Positions 24,790 through 36,211 are shown, counted from the stretch's first letter. The stretch: DNA of 64,000 bases from Megalobrama amblycephala (GCF_018812025.1 NC_063052.1:18497414-18561413), one strand, 5' to 3'. Notes: a model not told the origin generated them from the sequence alone. Numbers and translations are program-made.

Positions 24790-25160
24790 AGGGACACTAG
24801 ATCGAGTGGGTTTACAGTACTGCCGTCCACACAGACACACTCCCCCCGCTCTCAGCCAGATGTGGATTGAGTCTTGAGATGCGTCTGTCACTGCTGCGTT
24901 TCCACTTCAAGTTCAGGAAATCTAAACTTTCCTCTCCTAATCACCCTGCCCTTTGAAAAGGATAAAAAAGACTGGAGGGACAGTAATTGTTCCCCTCTCC
25001 CTCTCTCTCGGCCCCCCTCCCCGCAATAGACGTCAGACCTTTTGGATGCTAATGAGAGAGGGAGAGAAGATGGTATTGCTTCAGAAGCTTCTGATGAACT
25101 TTATCCTGTAGGGACACAGTGAGGTGAGAGCTGAAGAAAGTCAACAGCCAGCGGAGAAAG
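24790..25160. promoter_or_regulatory. Unique repeat-free island, candidate conserved non-coding element
   Basis: Mixed composition with no transposon ends and no coding frame, in otherwise repetitive DNA 4 kb upstream of tbxta. It includes CCTTTGAAAAGG, TGACGTC (reverse strand of gacgtca) and a 'gctaatgagagag' block. Tissue enhancers often look like this, but there is no direct proof. Confidence 0.3.
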
Positions 25161-25429
25161 CTGTGAGAGAAAATCATAGAGGGAAGTTTCTTTAAACTGG
25201 TCTAATCAGGAGTGGGTTTTTTCGTTTGTTTTTTTCATTTTGTCATTACCAAAAACTCTTGATGGAGGTGATTTCAATTTCAAGAGTACTCAAATATACT
25301 TTAGAAGGTTTCTTCTGTCTTCTAAGTATGAAAATAAAATGGTATATTTAAACTATTTCTTTTTGCTTTTGCTTGCAAACAATAAAAACCAAAGGTAAAA
25401 ATAGAAAGTAATATTTACACACTACTTTT

Positions 25430-26110
25430 CAGAAGTATGGGGTCAGTAAGATTTTAAAATGTTTTTTTAAATATATGTCTCATATGCTCACCATAGCTAC
25501 ATATTTGATTAAAATTATAATAAAAAGTAATATTGTGAAATATTATTGCAATTTAAAATAACTGTGTTCTATTTGAATATATTTTCCTGTGATGGTAAAG
25601 CTGAATTTTCAACATCATTACTCCAGTTTTCAGTGTCACATGATCCTTCAGAAATGCTGATTTGCTGCTCAAGAAACATTTCTTATTACTATCAATGTTG
25701 AAAACAGCTTAATATTTTGTGTGGAAACTATTAAGATGCACTTTTTTCAAGATTCTTTGATGAATAGAAAGTTGAAGCATTTATTTGAAATGTTTATAAA
25801 TGTCTTTACTGTCACTTTGGACCAATTTAATGCGCCTTTGCTGAATAAAACTATCAATTTCTTTCAAAAAAATTCAGTAACACTTTAGTATAGGGAACAC
25901 ATATTCACTATTAACTATGACTTTTCCCTCAATAAACTCCTAATTTACGTCTTAATAATAGTAAGTTTTATAGTTTTAAATAGTTTTAAATAGTAGGTAT
26001 TGGGTAGGATTTAATATGTGCTTAATATGTACTAATAAACAGCCAATATTCTAGTAATATGCATGCCCTTAAAATAAAGTGTTACCAAAAATTCTTACGG
26101 ACCCCAAACT
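25430..26110 (+). repeat. Near-complete copy of a cyprinid dispersed repeat, split by a MITE
   Basis: Begins near 'cagaagtatggggtcagtaag'. It contains the characteristic block 'tcacatgatccttcagaaat', then 'tttgctgctcaagaaacatt' and 'gattctttgatgaatagaaa', and ends 'gctgaataaaac' plus an A-rich tail. After the inserted element at 25876-26086 the same repeat resumes with 'ttcttacggaccccaaact'. Fragments of the family occur at 2460 and 24105, and probably near 52035. No coding capacity; the class (SINE-like or LINE-derived) is not decided. Confidence 0.75.
25876..26086. mobile_element. 211-bp hAT-type MITE with exact 8-bp target duplication
   Basis: The ends are AGTAACACTTTAGTATAGGG and, inverted, GGTAACACTTTATTTTAAGG. 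An exact octamer AAAAATTC lies on both sides (25868-25875 and 26087-26094). It inserted in the A-rich tail of the surrounding repeat. Confidence 0.85.
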
Positions 26111-26140
26111 CTGTATGTAGTACATCTTGTATACACTATA

Positions 26141-26218
26141 TAGGGTGAATTCAGGATGATTGGGACACTTTTTGCCATTGAGATGAAAAGGTGTCCCAAT
26201 CAACCTGAATTCACCCTA
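26141..26218. mobile_element. 78-bp near-perfect palindromic mini-element
   Basis: Two 28-base arms match at 27 of 28 positions: the left arm starts TAGGGTGAATTCAGGATGAT and the right arm is its inverse. They surround a 22-base loop and are bordered by TA. The size and form suggest a Tc1/mariner-type minimal MITE. Confidence 0.75.
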
Positions 26219-26505
26219 CATACAATTTTATACATCCATATAATGCAGTATACATTAGTAATTTCTTAATTCTTAAACTCTATTGTATTATTTATCAGTT
26301 TTTTTCTATGATGTATTTTAAAAGCAACCCAGACCCTCATCAGTTTTGTATCCGTTTGTTTTTCTGTGGTCATACAGAATGACAAGCTTTTTCACACCAT
26401 GATGATAATAATAATACTATGTGATCAAATTATTGATATTTTCACTATGACATTAACATATGAAATATGATCTATGTAATGAGGGCACGTCCTGGGTCAG
26501 CATAT

Positions 26506-26722
26506 TTTGTTGATCCTGGAACAACATTCCTGTCCGAAAATGTAATCCTAACCATATCCCTATCCCTAAACCTAACCCATAAGTTATCCCTAAAATCACA
26601 GAGAAATGATAGGTGAATAACACTGATGTAGAAGCACCTAACCCTGGTTGTGAGCCTAAACTTGACGTACTTGTACTTAAAATCTGATTGGTTGATTGGA
26701 ATGTTGTTCCAGGATCAACAAA
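26506..26722. mobile_element. 217-bp MITE with perfect 25-bp inverted ends
   Basis: The left end TTTGTTGATCCTGGAACAAC (continuing ATTCC) is repeated exactly inverted at 26698-26722. The interior holds CCCTAAACCTAACCC-like sequence. No target duplication was identified with confidence. Confidence 0.75.
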
Positions 26723-27119
26723 GATGTTGAACAGTTTTCTTTATGTCTACTATTAAAAATAAAGCATGTTGGCATGGATACATGGCTCTCCATCTCACTT
26801 CAGTGTTAGCTGGTTTGAGCACACAGGTCAGGCAGAGAGGGTGACAACGCACTGATTTACAGCACACTCCAAGGTCAGGTTGCCCAGCAACAAAGACACA
26901 GTGATAACAACTCATTAGATCTTTTTACTCCTTTGAAATGTTTTGCATTCTGATGGTTGTTTTAAACATGATGGTTGTTTTCATTGTTTTTCTGCTTCAC
27001 AATATTTATAAATGACCTCTTTATCAAAATGTACTGAGAAATTTTGTCACTAAATGCAAATAAATATGTAACAACAGCGTTTATATACACTCTCTGAAGT
27101 GAAGGTTCTTTATAGATAC
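26723..27119. other. Spacer
   Basis: Nothing recognisable beyond a short repeat-free block at 26770-26920. Confidence 0.35.
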
Positions 27120-27123
27120 TTAA

Positions 27124-27700
27124 AGGGATAGTTCACCCAAAAATGAAAATTTGATGTTTATCTGCTTACCCCCAGCACATCCAAGATGTAGGTGACAGTT
27201 TCTTCAGTAGAACACAAATTATGATTTTTAACTCCAAACGTTGCCGTCTGTCAGTCAAATAATGGGAGTGAATGGGAACTCGGACAATAAGAGTCGAAAA
27301 AACATGAACAGACAAATCCAAATTAAACCCTGCGGCTCGTGACGACACATTGATGTCCTAAGACAGGAACCGATCGGTTTGTGCGAGAAACCGAACAGTA
27401 TTTATATCATTTTTTACCTCTAATACACCATTATGTCCAACTGCGTTCAGTACTCGCTTAGTGACGGCAGTGATGTCTCGCGCTTATACTTCAATGAGCG
27501 TGAGACATCACTGCCGTTGTCAGAGCGTGATCAGACCTCACTAAGCGAGTGCTGAACGCAGTTGGACATTGTGATTTGTCTGTGCATGTTTTTTTTACTC
27601 TTATTGTTCGAGTTCCCATTCACTCCCATCATTTGACTGACAGACGGCAACGGTTGCAGTTAAAAATCATCATTTGTGTTCTACTGAAGAAACAAAGTCA
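27124..27700. mobile_element. TTAA-type fold-back MITE, family B, right end lost
   Basis: Begins AGGGATAGTTCACCC after TTAA (27120-27123). Its arms are inverted copies: 'cgtctgtcagtcaaataatg' on the left and its inverse near 27631-27655. The terminal ~70 bases of the right arm are missing compared with the full copy at 56585-57190, and a (TTTTCA)n-like stretch follows. Confidence 0.75.
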
Positions 27701-28695
27701 CCAAAGTCAAAGTCATTTTCATTTTTCATTTTTCATTATCACTACAAAAAAATCAAAATAACCTGTTAAACATTAAAGTATTATACAATCATGTAAGACA
27801 TTTCTCATTATATAGAACCTTTTTGGCATAAAGCTTGAGTCAACAACCCTAGGGTTTTATATAGAAGCCCACTGAACCTTTTTTTGTTTGTTTGTTTGTT
27901 TGTTTCCCATTGGAACTTCCATATCTGTGCCTCAGGAATCAAAAACTTCTATAAGGGGAAATAAATATGTCCCAAGTGTTGCCGTTTACATTAGTCTTAT
28001 AGCCTTTAGGCCTACACAATATTACGACTATAATTGTTTTAATAGCTGACATGTTCATGTGTTATAAGGGTCTCTCACAGAGTGAAAATATGTTTGATTA
28101 TGTTTAAACTTGTCTTTAAAGAAATGCGCGTAACCACATAGGGTGCAGAGATGCTTCCTTTAGCAGATTTTTCATGTTTTGTGGTGTCTCACTGAGGTCA
28201 ACACTCACCAGTGTGTGAAAAAAACATAATTAAAACATTCACTGCAGTCACAAGCAGACTCACACACACAAATTCTCAAGGTAGTGTGCAAATTGATTAT
28301 TTAAAGGAAACATTGGTCACTGTTAAAGATTTCAATTGCATCCAAATATAAAGAAGTTTTACTTCCTCTTCCCATGATTGTTCCTTTATCAGATTGGTTT
28401 TGAATGTAAGCAATTTGAATTACAGTGATGTTTTACTTGAATGCAAGTGGAAACACAGTGTATGCAGAAACATATAAGCAGCGAATATGCATGCAGCAGG
28501 GTGATGGTGTAGGTGTAAACCTGATGCTTCATTTCCTTTTAACCCTGGGGATGATGTCTTCATAATGATGCCACTTGTAGCTACAGGCTAAAAACGCCTC
28601 TGACTTCATCAAAACCCAGTGATATTATTGAAGTTTTATGTCTTACCACAAATGTAGGAATGCAGTTTTTTTTTTAGAAAGGTACATTTAATTAG
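27701..28695. other. Spacer with no recognised gene
   Basis: AT-rich. A (GTTT)n run lies near 27887-27905. 28080-28560 appears unique and is without a coding frame. Confidence 0.35.
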
Positions 28696-28705
28696 TGCAG
28701 TTATT

Positions 28706-30246
28706 TAGAGATGCACCGATACTAAATTTCTCCACCGATACGATAGCCGACTATAACAGAGGGATATCTGCCAATACCAATAATGATACAGATAGTTTGG
28801 GGGTTCTGCCTTTTATACCTTCTTTTAAATTAATGACATTTCATTATAATTAATGATTAATCATATTTTTAATTATTAAATTTAAAAGAAATGCAAATAA
28901 AAATGTTATTCTCTCCATTTCATCAACTTGTTTCAGAGTAACTGGTATCTGTTATAAACATAAACACATTACTCAAATTAATATTAACAAAATATTAACT
29001 AAATTCTAAAGATTAAATGAATATTTCTTAAATTTCTGAATGTTATTAATTCATAAAATTACTATTATTGAACATCAAACTGGTTTCTTAGCATTTTCTT
29101 TACACAAATTACAATTTCAGTGCATTTCCCTCTTTTGATTGACAGGATATATCGTCCTTGAATATCGGCAAATAGCCAATAGTGTGAAAATTTGCTTTTA
29201 TCGGCCGAATACCGATTATTGGGAATATCGGCTATTTATAAACTACCAGCCGATAGTGTGAAAATTTGCTTTTACTGGGCGAATACCGAATATTGGGAAT
29301 ATTGGCTGTTTTTAAACTACCAGCTGATAGCCGATAGTGTGGAAATTTGCTTTTACTGGCCGAATACTGAATATTGAGAATATCGGCTGTTTTTAAACTA
29401 CCAGCCGATAACCGATAGTGTGGAAATTTGCTTTTACTGGCCGAATACCGAATATTGGGAATATTGGCTGTTTTTAAACTACCAGCCGATAGCCGATAGT
29501 GTGGAAATTTGCTTTTACTGGCCGAATACCGAATATTGTGAATATCAGCTGTTTTTAAACTATCGGCCGATAGCCAATAGTGTGAAAATTTGCTTTTATC
29601 GGCCGAATACCGATTATTGGGAATATCGGCTGTTTTTAAACTATCGGCCGATAGCCAATAGTGTGAAAATTTGCTTTTATCGGCTGAATACCGATTACTG
29701 GGAATATCGTCTGTTTTTAAACTACTAGCCGATAGCCGATAGTGTGAAAATTTGCTTTTACTGGCCGAATACTGAATATTGGGAATATCAGCTGTTTTTA
29801 AACTACCAGCCGATAGCCGATAGTGTGAAAATTTGCTTTTACTGGCCGAATACCGATTATTGGGAATATCAGCTGTTTTTAAACTATCGGCCGATAGCCA
29901 ATAGTGTGAAAATTTGCTTTTATCAGCCGAATACCGATTATTGGGAATATCTGCTGTTTTTAAACTATCGGCCGATAGTGTGAAAATTTGCTTTTATCGG
30001 CCGAATACCAATTATTGTGAATATTGGCTGTTTTTAAACTACCAGCCGATAGCCGATAGTGTGGAAATTTGCTTTTACTTGCCGAATACCGAATATTGGG
30101 AATATCAGCTGTTTTTAAACTATCGGCCGATAGCCAATAGTGTGAAAATTTGCTTTATCGGCCGAATACAGATTATTGGGAATATCAGCTGTTTTTAAAC
30201 TATCGACCAAATACCATTTATTGGCCGATATATTGGTGCATCTCTA
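28706..30246. mobile_element. hAT-like element carrying an internal minisatellite
   Basis: Inverted ends TAGAGATGCACCGATA and, inverted at the right, TAGAGATGCACCAATA match at 15 of 16 bases. Its right flank is seen only after removing the second element at 30248-31762. The reunited flank then reads GCAGTAAT (31770-31777) against GCAGTTAT (28697-28704), a 7/8 target duplication with one extra T at the left border. No transposase frame survives. Most of the interior is the 81-bp tandem repeat. Confidence 0.75.
29157..30222. repeat. 81-bp minisatellite, 13 units
   Basis: The marker TGTG(A/G)AAATTTGCTTTT occurs 13 times at spacings of 81, or 75 in shortened units. Units contain 'ccgataccgattattggga'-like and 'ctgtttttaaactatcggcc' blocks. 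As 81 is 27 codons, the + strand stays open across the array and gives repetitive peptides; these are not genes. The sequence is rich in CCGATA/TATCGG, echoing the host element's ends. Confidence 0.95.
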
Positions 30247-30247
30247 G

Positions 30248-31762
30248 TAGGGCAGCACAATTAAATGAATTTCTAATCGCGATTATGATTATGGATGCCA
30301 CAATTTCGTAATCATTCAAAGGCGCGATTACAAGGAAAAATATCCACTTAAATTATTCTGTGTCTTTAAGAGGTGTGTTTAGAGCAAGTTACGTTGTGAG
30401 AGGCAAATCACAACTACTTCAGAATGTAAAAGGTCTAACCTAACACAAAAGGAAATACCAATACCAGTCAAACGCACGTGAAACACCAACACCCATCATT
30501 TTTAAAAAGCTGTGTACACAGCCTATATATTTACTCCACGAACTAACTTTACAAACATGAAAAACAGTGATAGGACCTCTCAACCTTATGCTAATGAGAA
30601 AATCCAGCGCGACTTTGAGCAGACCAAGCAAAACATGAAGTTAGTGACACTGGGCATCAACCACATGGCAAAAGCTAATACTTTATTCATATACTGTCTA
30701 CTTTCTTTGTATAACAGTTCTATCTAATAACATATTACAGGACGGTTAAACAGATCGTAAACTAATGAAGACGAAGAATGTGAGCACTGTGTGCTTAGGA
30801 TCTGTCTGAACTGTTAAAAATAAAAAAATAAAAATAACAACAACAAGCGCAGTTTACGTCACTTCAGGCCCTAGGGGAACATTAGTTCTCGGGGAACCAC
30901 ATTGGTGGCTAGTTCCTATATCTAAGTTCCAAGAACAACCTGATGCAAAAGCCCCTATTATTATATGGGCTTGCCCCGCCACCATTAAGAGACTTTATAC
31001 ATAAAAAAACTAACATTAAAGTAAACACTAGAGCATTAACCAGAGGAGACTGTAATGTACAATGGCGCAGAACTAAATTTAGCCAAATGGTGGTGTCTAT
31101 CAGAGGCACACAATCATGGAATACATTACCAGCTCAAGTTAGGAATTGTGACAATTACTTAACCTTTAAAAAAAACCTTAAACAATGGCTGAAATCAAAC
31201 CAGCGATGTACCCATATGTAAATAATTTTCTCATTGGATGTCTGTTCATAGTGGCCTTTTAACTTCTATGTGATTGCTGTTTACTGTACTTAGTCTTTGT
31301 TGTTCTGTGTAATATGTCTACATGCATGTTGTTATGTTTGTAAGTAATCTGTATTTTGTGTTTTATGATACCTGCCTTAGGACAACGGATGAAATTTAGC
31401 TATTGTGCTAATTCCGGCATATTTACACTGATACTTATTGCTGATTTGTTGATCAATGTGCACTGTCCTAATTAAAATAAAATAAAATAAATAATAATAA
31501 TAAAAAATAATAATAAATATAATATGCATATGTTGACTTTTATTATTATTATTATTATTTAAAGAAGAAACCAAACCAATGTATAGTTGGCATTTGAGGT
31601 TTAATGCTATAGAAAAACAATTTTTTTTAGCTTCAAACAATGGTATAAAGCTATTCAATACATCATTCAGTGTGAACTGTGATAATCATAATTAATAATC
31701 GCAATTACAATTTCAAGGAAATAATCGACAATTATGATTTTTGTCATAATCGTGCAGCCCTA
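30248..31762. mobile_element. hAT-like element inserted in the end of the previous one
   Basis: Ends are TAGGGCAGCAC and, inverted, TAGGGCTGCAC. Both are followed by AT-rich 'aatcgcgattatgattat'-type sequence. Flanking octamers ATCTCTAG (30240-30247) and ATCCCTAG (31763-31770) form a 7/8 target duplication. The interior has no transposase and includes a LINE fragment. Confidence 0.8.
30925..31560 (+). pseudogene. 5'-truncated LINE fragment, ORF2 C-terminus
   Basis: An open frame (30943-31221) encodes a peptide with RGTQSWNTLPAQVRNC and FKKNLKQWL. That is the typical C-terminal end after reverse transcriptase in fish non-LTR retrotransposons (RGPxLWNxLP...SFKKxLK). It is followed by a ~250-base 3' UTR and an (AATAA)n/(ATT)n tail at 31475-31560. 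The reverse transcriptase core is absent, as expected for 5' truncation. It lies within the hAT-like element at 30248-31762. Confidence 0.7.
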
Positions 31763-31770
31763 ATCCCTAG

Positions 31771-32260
31771 CAGTAATGCTACTTCTGATTGGGGTCAATC
31801 TGCATTAACATCAGAAAATCAAATGAGAGTTTTGCTTACATTTTCACTCTCTGCCTGTAACATTTTAACTTTTAATTTCCAATGGATAATACAATACAGA
31901 ACAACTCCCAAGTTGACTTTGGTGTCGTTATTTTTGAAATGGTCAATAATTATGTTAAAAGAAAGTGCTGAACAAATGACTTAAAAAATTATCCAGGGAC
32001 CATCTGCATAAACAGCCATTATGTTGAGACAGCATCTTAAGATCTCGTATGACCCACTAGCAGTTAGTGAAGGGGCAGTGAGTCTTACATTTTGGTATCA
32101 AATTAGGCCAATGTATGTTTTTATGTAACTCACTGAAAAAAACTTAATGACAGTCTTAAATAAAAAAAATGTAAAAAAAGATGGCTAACAAATTTTACTC
32201 CAAAAATAAAAAAATATAATAATAATAAAAATAAATAAATAATATATTAAATATATTTAT
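31771..32260. other. Spacer, AT-rich
   Basis: No recognised feature. A low-complexity TA/AAT stretch lies near 32205-32290. Confidence 0.35.
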
Positions 32261-32289
32261 ATATATAATAATATTTATTATATATAAAT

Positions 32290-32830
32290 TGACCTTACTC
32301 GCCACTCACAGGCATAATACAGCACTGCTTGATGACAGACAGATCTAATACAGTAGCTCTTCCTGCAATAGTTTATGGAAGCTAGAGCCCTACGTCTGTG
32401 TAGTCTGGAGCTCCATATAGGTTCTGGGGGCCAGCAGACCATAAAACCAGAGCAAACAAAGGGGGCAGGGCCCTTAGCAGGACTCTTTTTACTGCATTCC
32501 CACGCCAGCAACAGTGGCTCACTGGGAAGTGTTACCTGCACGATGCTGGATATCCCCCATAACCCCCTATCCACATCATCCACAGCCCCCACACACCACC
32601 CACCAGCAGCAGCTCACCACAGCCAGTCCTACTCAAGGGCCGCAGTGACCCAGGTGTACAAACACTAAACGCTGTGCCCAGATCAAAGCCACTCATTAAA
32701 GAACAATAGATACAGCCCCCTAATCCTAGATCTTTTACCAAAGCCGTGGGCCGGAGTGTTCCGCCTCCCTGTGGACACCTGAGTTGTCGCCCCCTACAGG
32801 ACGGTTTTGCTATTTTAACATCCAGTGAGG
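32290..32830. promoter_or_regulatory. GC-richer unique island, function unknown
   Basis: This ~540-base block stands out from its AT-rich flanks and has no inverted ends. Overlapping open frames occur on both strands (32278-32592 minus, 32375-32668 plus) but neither encodes a recognisable protein. It could be a conserved non-coding element or an unrecognised exon cluster. Confidence 0.25.
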
Positions 32831-32992
32831 TTCAATCAGTCGTTCTGGAATTCTGACACCAGTGGTTTGTCATGAATCGCTGCTCCAACAAGTAATAGGA
32901 ATAGATGAAGATCTACTGACATGGCATAGATTCGCAGGGATTCTTTAATCATTTTCAGTGTTGTTATTTTTAACAACACAAAAAACAAAACA

Positions 32993-33262
32993 AACTTAAA
33001 ACTTTTTCAAACAAATCAAAATGTCAAAATGTCAGTAGTTAGACACTATTATAAACAAAAACAAAAAACAAACAAAAAATAAATAAATAAATAAAAACAT
33101 TTTAAAGCTTTTTCAAATAAACCAAAATGTCAAAATATCAGTAGTTAGACACTAATATAAACAAAACAAACAAACAAAAACAGCAAAAAACCCAAACAAA
33201 CCAAACTATAGTGTCTAAATACTGACATTTTAGTTTGTATGAAAAAGCTTTAAAAATGTTTT
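32993..33262. repeat. Two direct copies and one inverted copy of a ~60-base segment
   Basis: The segment containing 'caaaatgtcagtagttagac' appears directly at about 32998-33052 and again at 33108-33163. Its inverse, with 'gtctaaatactgacatttt', is at 33208-33262. A-rich (AAAAC)n linkers separate them. The second and third copies can fold into a long hairpin. Confidence 0.75.
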
Positions 33263-33269
33263 GTTTTGT

Positions 33270-34235
33270 TTACAGTATACTGTAAACAAAACAAAACAAG
33301 GCAAAACAAAACAAAACATTATAAAGTGAAAATAAAACAAATTAAAAGTTCTTTCAAATAAAACAAAATACAATAAAAATAGATATATATTTATAAACCT
33401 TTTTATAAACATAAATTTTCTCTATGAAGCGACCATTATTTGTCACAATGGAAAAGAAAAGCACAATTCTATAAAAAAATCCCTTTGTGCTAGCAGTTGT
33501 GATTGCTAATAATATTTATCTCCTGTGTATTTTCACACTCTAGTGTCTAATATGAAAATATATGGCGTTTCATCAGCGTAGGCGAGCGGATGGAGAGGAT
33601 ATACTTCATAATAGATGGAATGTCAGCATGAGTCAGATGACTGGACGTGCTTAGGAGCTTTATTGCATGTACATGCGACTCACTGTGTGTGTGTGTTTGT
33701 ACAGAGTGTAGAATGACTAAGTAATTTTAGAGTCAACAATATCAATTACCTCAAATAACACAGAGACACAAAAGAATCATTCTGATGTACGTTTTTAAGC
33801 TTATAGAAAAGGAAAGCATTTGTTGAAAATTTTCTTTACGCCATTATTGAAGTGACTCAACAAAACTTTAGAGATTTTGAGTTTGCATTTAAATATTTAC
33901 TCCTGAAATCATCCACACATAAAAGCTTCTTTATTAGCAGTGGTGGTTCTATGAAGAACCTTTCCATTTCACAAAAGGTTCGTTATAGTCAAAAAAGGTT
34001 CTTTTAGATGTTTTGAATGTTCTTCACTCTAAGAAAATAATGGTTCTTTTAAGAACTGTTCACTAAAAGGTTGTTTGGGGAACCCAAAATGGTAGGCATC
34101 GCTGCAAAAAACGCCTTTTGGAACCTTTATTTTAAAGAGTGTACCAAAATTGATCTGCTATTTGATTATTTGTCCTTTATGTTACATTAATACTAAACAC
34201 AATGAGTTAAAAAATTGAAATCTGGGTCTCTGAGA
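33270..34235. other. Spacer, A-rich then mixed
   Basis: (AAAAC)n-like low complexity to about 33330. No gene is seen. A repeat-like block near 33940-34130 contains 'aaggttctttt' and 'agaacc' phrases in both orientations. Confidence 0.35.
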
Positions 34236-34239
34236 CACT

Positions 34240-34560
34240 CAACATCATCTGACATCCCATCATTCCCTGGGAAAAGTGTGCTGTAACCTGTCCGAGGTGC
34301 TCTGGTGGTGGCTGCGGCCGTCTTTGATGAAGACTGGCTCTTTGTAGTTGGCGTGGAGATGTCTTGTTAGTCAGTAAAAGTGAGGGCTAAATGGCTCCAT
34401 GACAGGAAGCTGTTTACATGGGGACGCTCAACCTGCTCGCAGCCCCCATTGTCTACTGGCCTCTCTCCTACTTCATTAGCATTTCCATAAGAAAGGGCCA
34501 GTAATTACCCCCTTTCTTCTGACATCCCTTCATCTTTGACCTCTCTCTATCTCTCTGTCC
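34240..34560. promoter_or_regulatory. Unique island, candidate conserved non-coding element
   Basis: Repeat-free, mixed composition, no coding frame. It includes homeodomain-type cores (CATTAGCATTT, AGTAATTACC). It lies in the gene-poor flank about 13 kb upstream of tbxta. The regulatory role is inferred only. Confidence 0.3.
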
Positions 34561-35440
34561 TCTGTTTTCCTTTCTCTTGCTTACTTACTTCTCTGTTTCT
34601 GGTCGCTCATAACTTTCCGCAACACGAAGCATGCAGTCAAAGTGACAGACTGAAAAAGTAAATGTGAATGTGTTTAATTTCAAATATGATTTGGTAGTAT
34701 AGAGTCATAATTATTGTATTGTAAGGTATTTTGAAATTCAATTCTCACTCTCTCTCTCTACTACCATCTTTAATTTTAACTTTAGAAATATTTGCACTTT
34801 AGAAACATTTGTTCCTGCAACCCAACTATTTGAGCACAGCATAAGCGGTGCAGTTCTTTGACGCTGTCAGCTCAGGTTAATTGGTTTTAACCCAGTGTCA
34901 GAAAGAGCTATGAGAGGGAGCAGAACTGTAATTGTCTGCTTGACCTCCTCTCGGTTTGAGCGCACTCTCATTTTGCTGGACCTCTTGTGAAATTTGACAG
35001 AATCACCCAAGCTTTTTTGGCAGAGAGCTGAGTGACCTTCCGTGAAAAACAGTCTGCTTTATCATACACGGCATGAAAAAAAGAGCCGTCTGTTCTAGCT
35101 TATATTTAAAACCAGGGTTAATTATATTTATATATTCTAGAAGAGAGGTCACTTTCTCTAATATGGTATGAATATTAATAATGGAGACAGAAATGGCTGT
35201 AGCACAATGTACTTCAGGCCTGTGAGAAAATTAAATTGGACTATTTTTGATGATATTGCATCACCCTTGTGAAAATGAAATATGGGGGGAAACAACTTTA
35301 AAAGAATAAGTGTGAAGTGAATGTAATTATTTCAGACACTTAATTGCATGTTAAATGCAATTAAATGAAAATGTATAGTTTAAATTTATATTAAATGTAA
35401 TAAGTTGACTTTAGAGTGCTGTTTAACCAACTTAAGTAGG
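34561..35440. other. Spacer
   Basis: No gene or clear repeat ends. 34840-35060 is relatively unique. Confidence 0.35.
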
Positions 35441-35446
35441 ACTTAA

Positions 35447-36211
35447 AGGGTTAGTTCACCCAAAATGAAAATTCTGTCATTTATTACTCACTCTCATGTC
35501 GTTCCACACCCGTAAGATCTTCGTTTATCTTCAGAACACAAATTAAGATATTTTTGATGAAATACGATGGCTCAGTGAGACCTCCATTGACAGCAAGTTA
35601 ATCAAACTCCCAGAAAGGTACTAAAGACATATTTATGTGTCTACAGTGGTTCAACCTTAATGTTATGAAGCGACGAGAATACTTTTTGTGCGCCAAAAAA
35701 ACTAAAACTTCGAAGCTTTACGAATCTTTTGTTTTCAAATCAGTGGTTCGGATCTCCAAAGTCACGTGATTTCAGTAAACGAGGCTTCGTTACATCATAA
35801 GTGTTTCGAAATGTCAATGGTTCACGTGACTTTGGCAGTTTGATACACGCTCAGAAATACTGATTCGAAACAAAAGATTCGTAAAGCTTCGAAGCTTCAT
35901 GAAGCAGTGTTTTGAAATCGATATTGTTGAATAAAGTTGTTATTTAGTTTTTTGGGCAAAAAAAAAGTATTCTTGTCACCTCATAACATTAAGTTTGAAC
36001 CACTGCAGTCACATGAACTGTTTTAAATATGTCTTTAGTAGCTTTCTGGGCGTTTGAAAGTGTAAATTAACTTGCTGTCAATAGAGGCCTCACTGAGCCA
36101 TCGGTTTTTAACAAAAAGTTCTTAAATTGTGTTCTGAAGATGAATGGGTGTGGAACGACATGAAGGTGAGTAATAAATGACAGAATTTTCATTTTTGGGT
36201 GAACTAACCCT
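35447..36211. mobile_element. TTAA-flanked fold-back MITE, family A, long copy
   Basis: Begins AGGGTTAGTTCACCC and ends GGGTGAACTAACCCT. TTAA lies at 35443-35446 and 36212-36215. The two halves are inverted copies, so single strands could fold into a hairpin of several hundred bases. The centre contains 'tcgaagctttacgaatcttt' and its inverse. Confidence 0.9.

Noticed and set aside
29192..30198. Repetitive frames with ICFYWPNTEY-type repeats
   Set aside because: Products of the 81-bp tandem repeat inside a transposon; no start context or gene structure.
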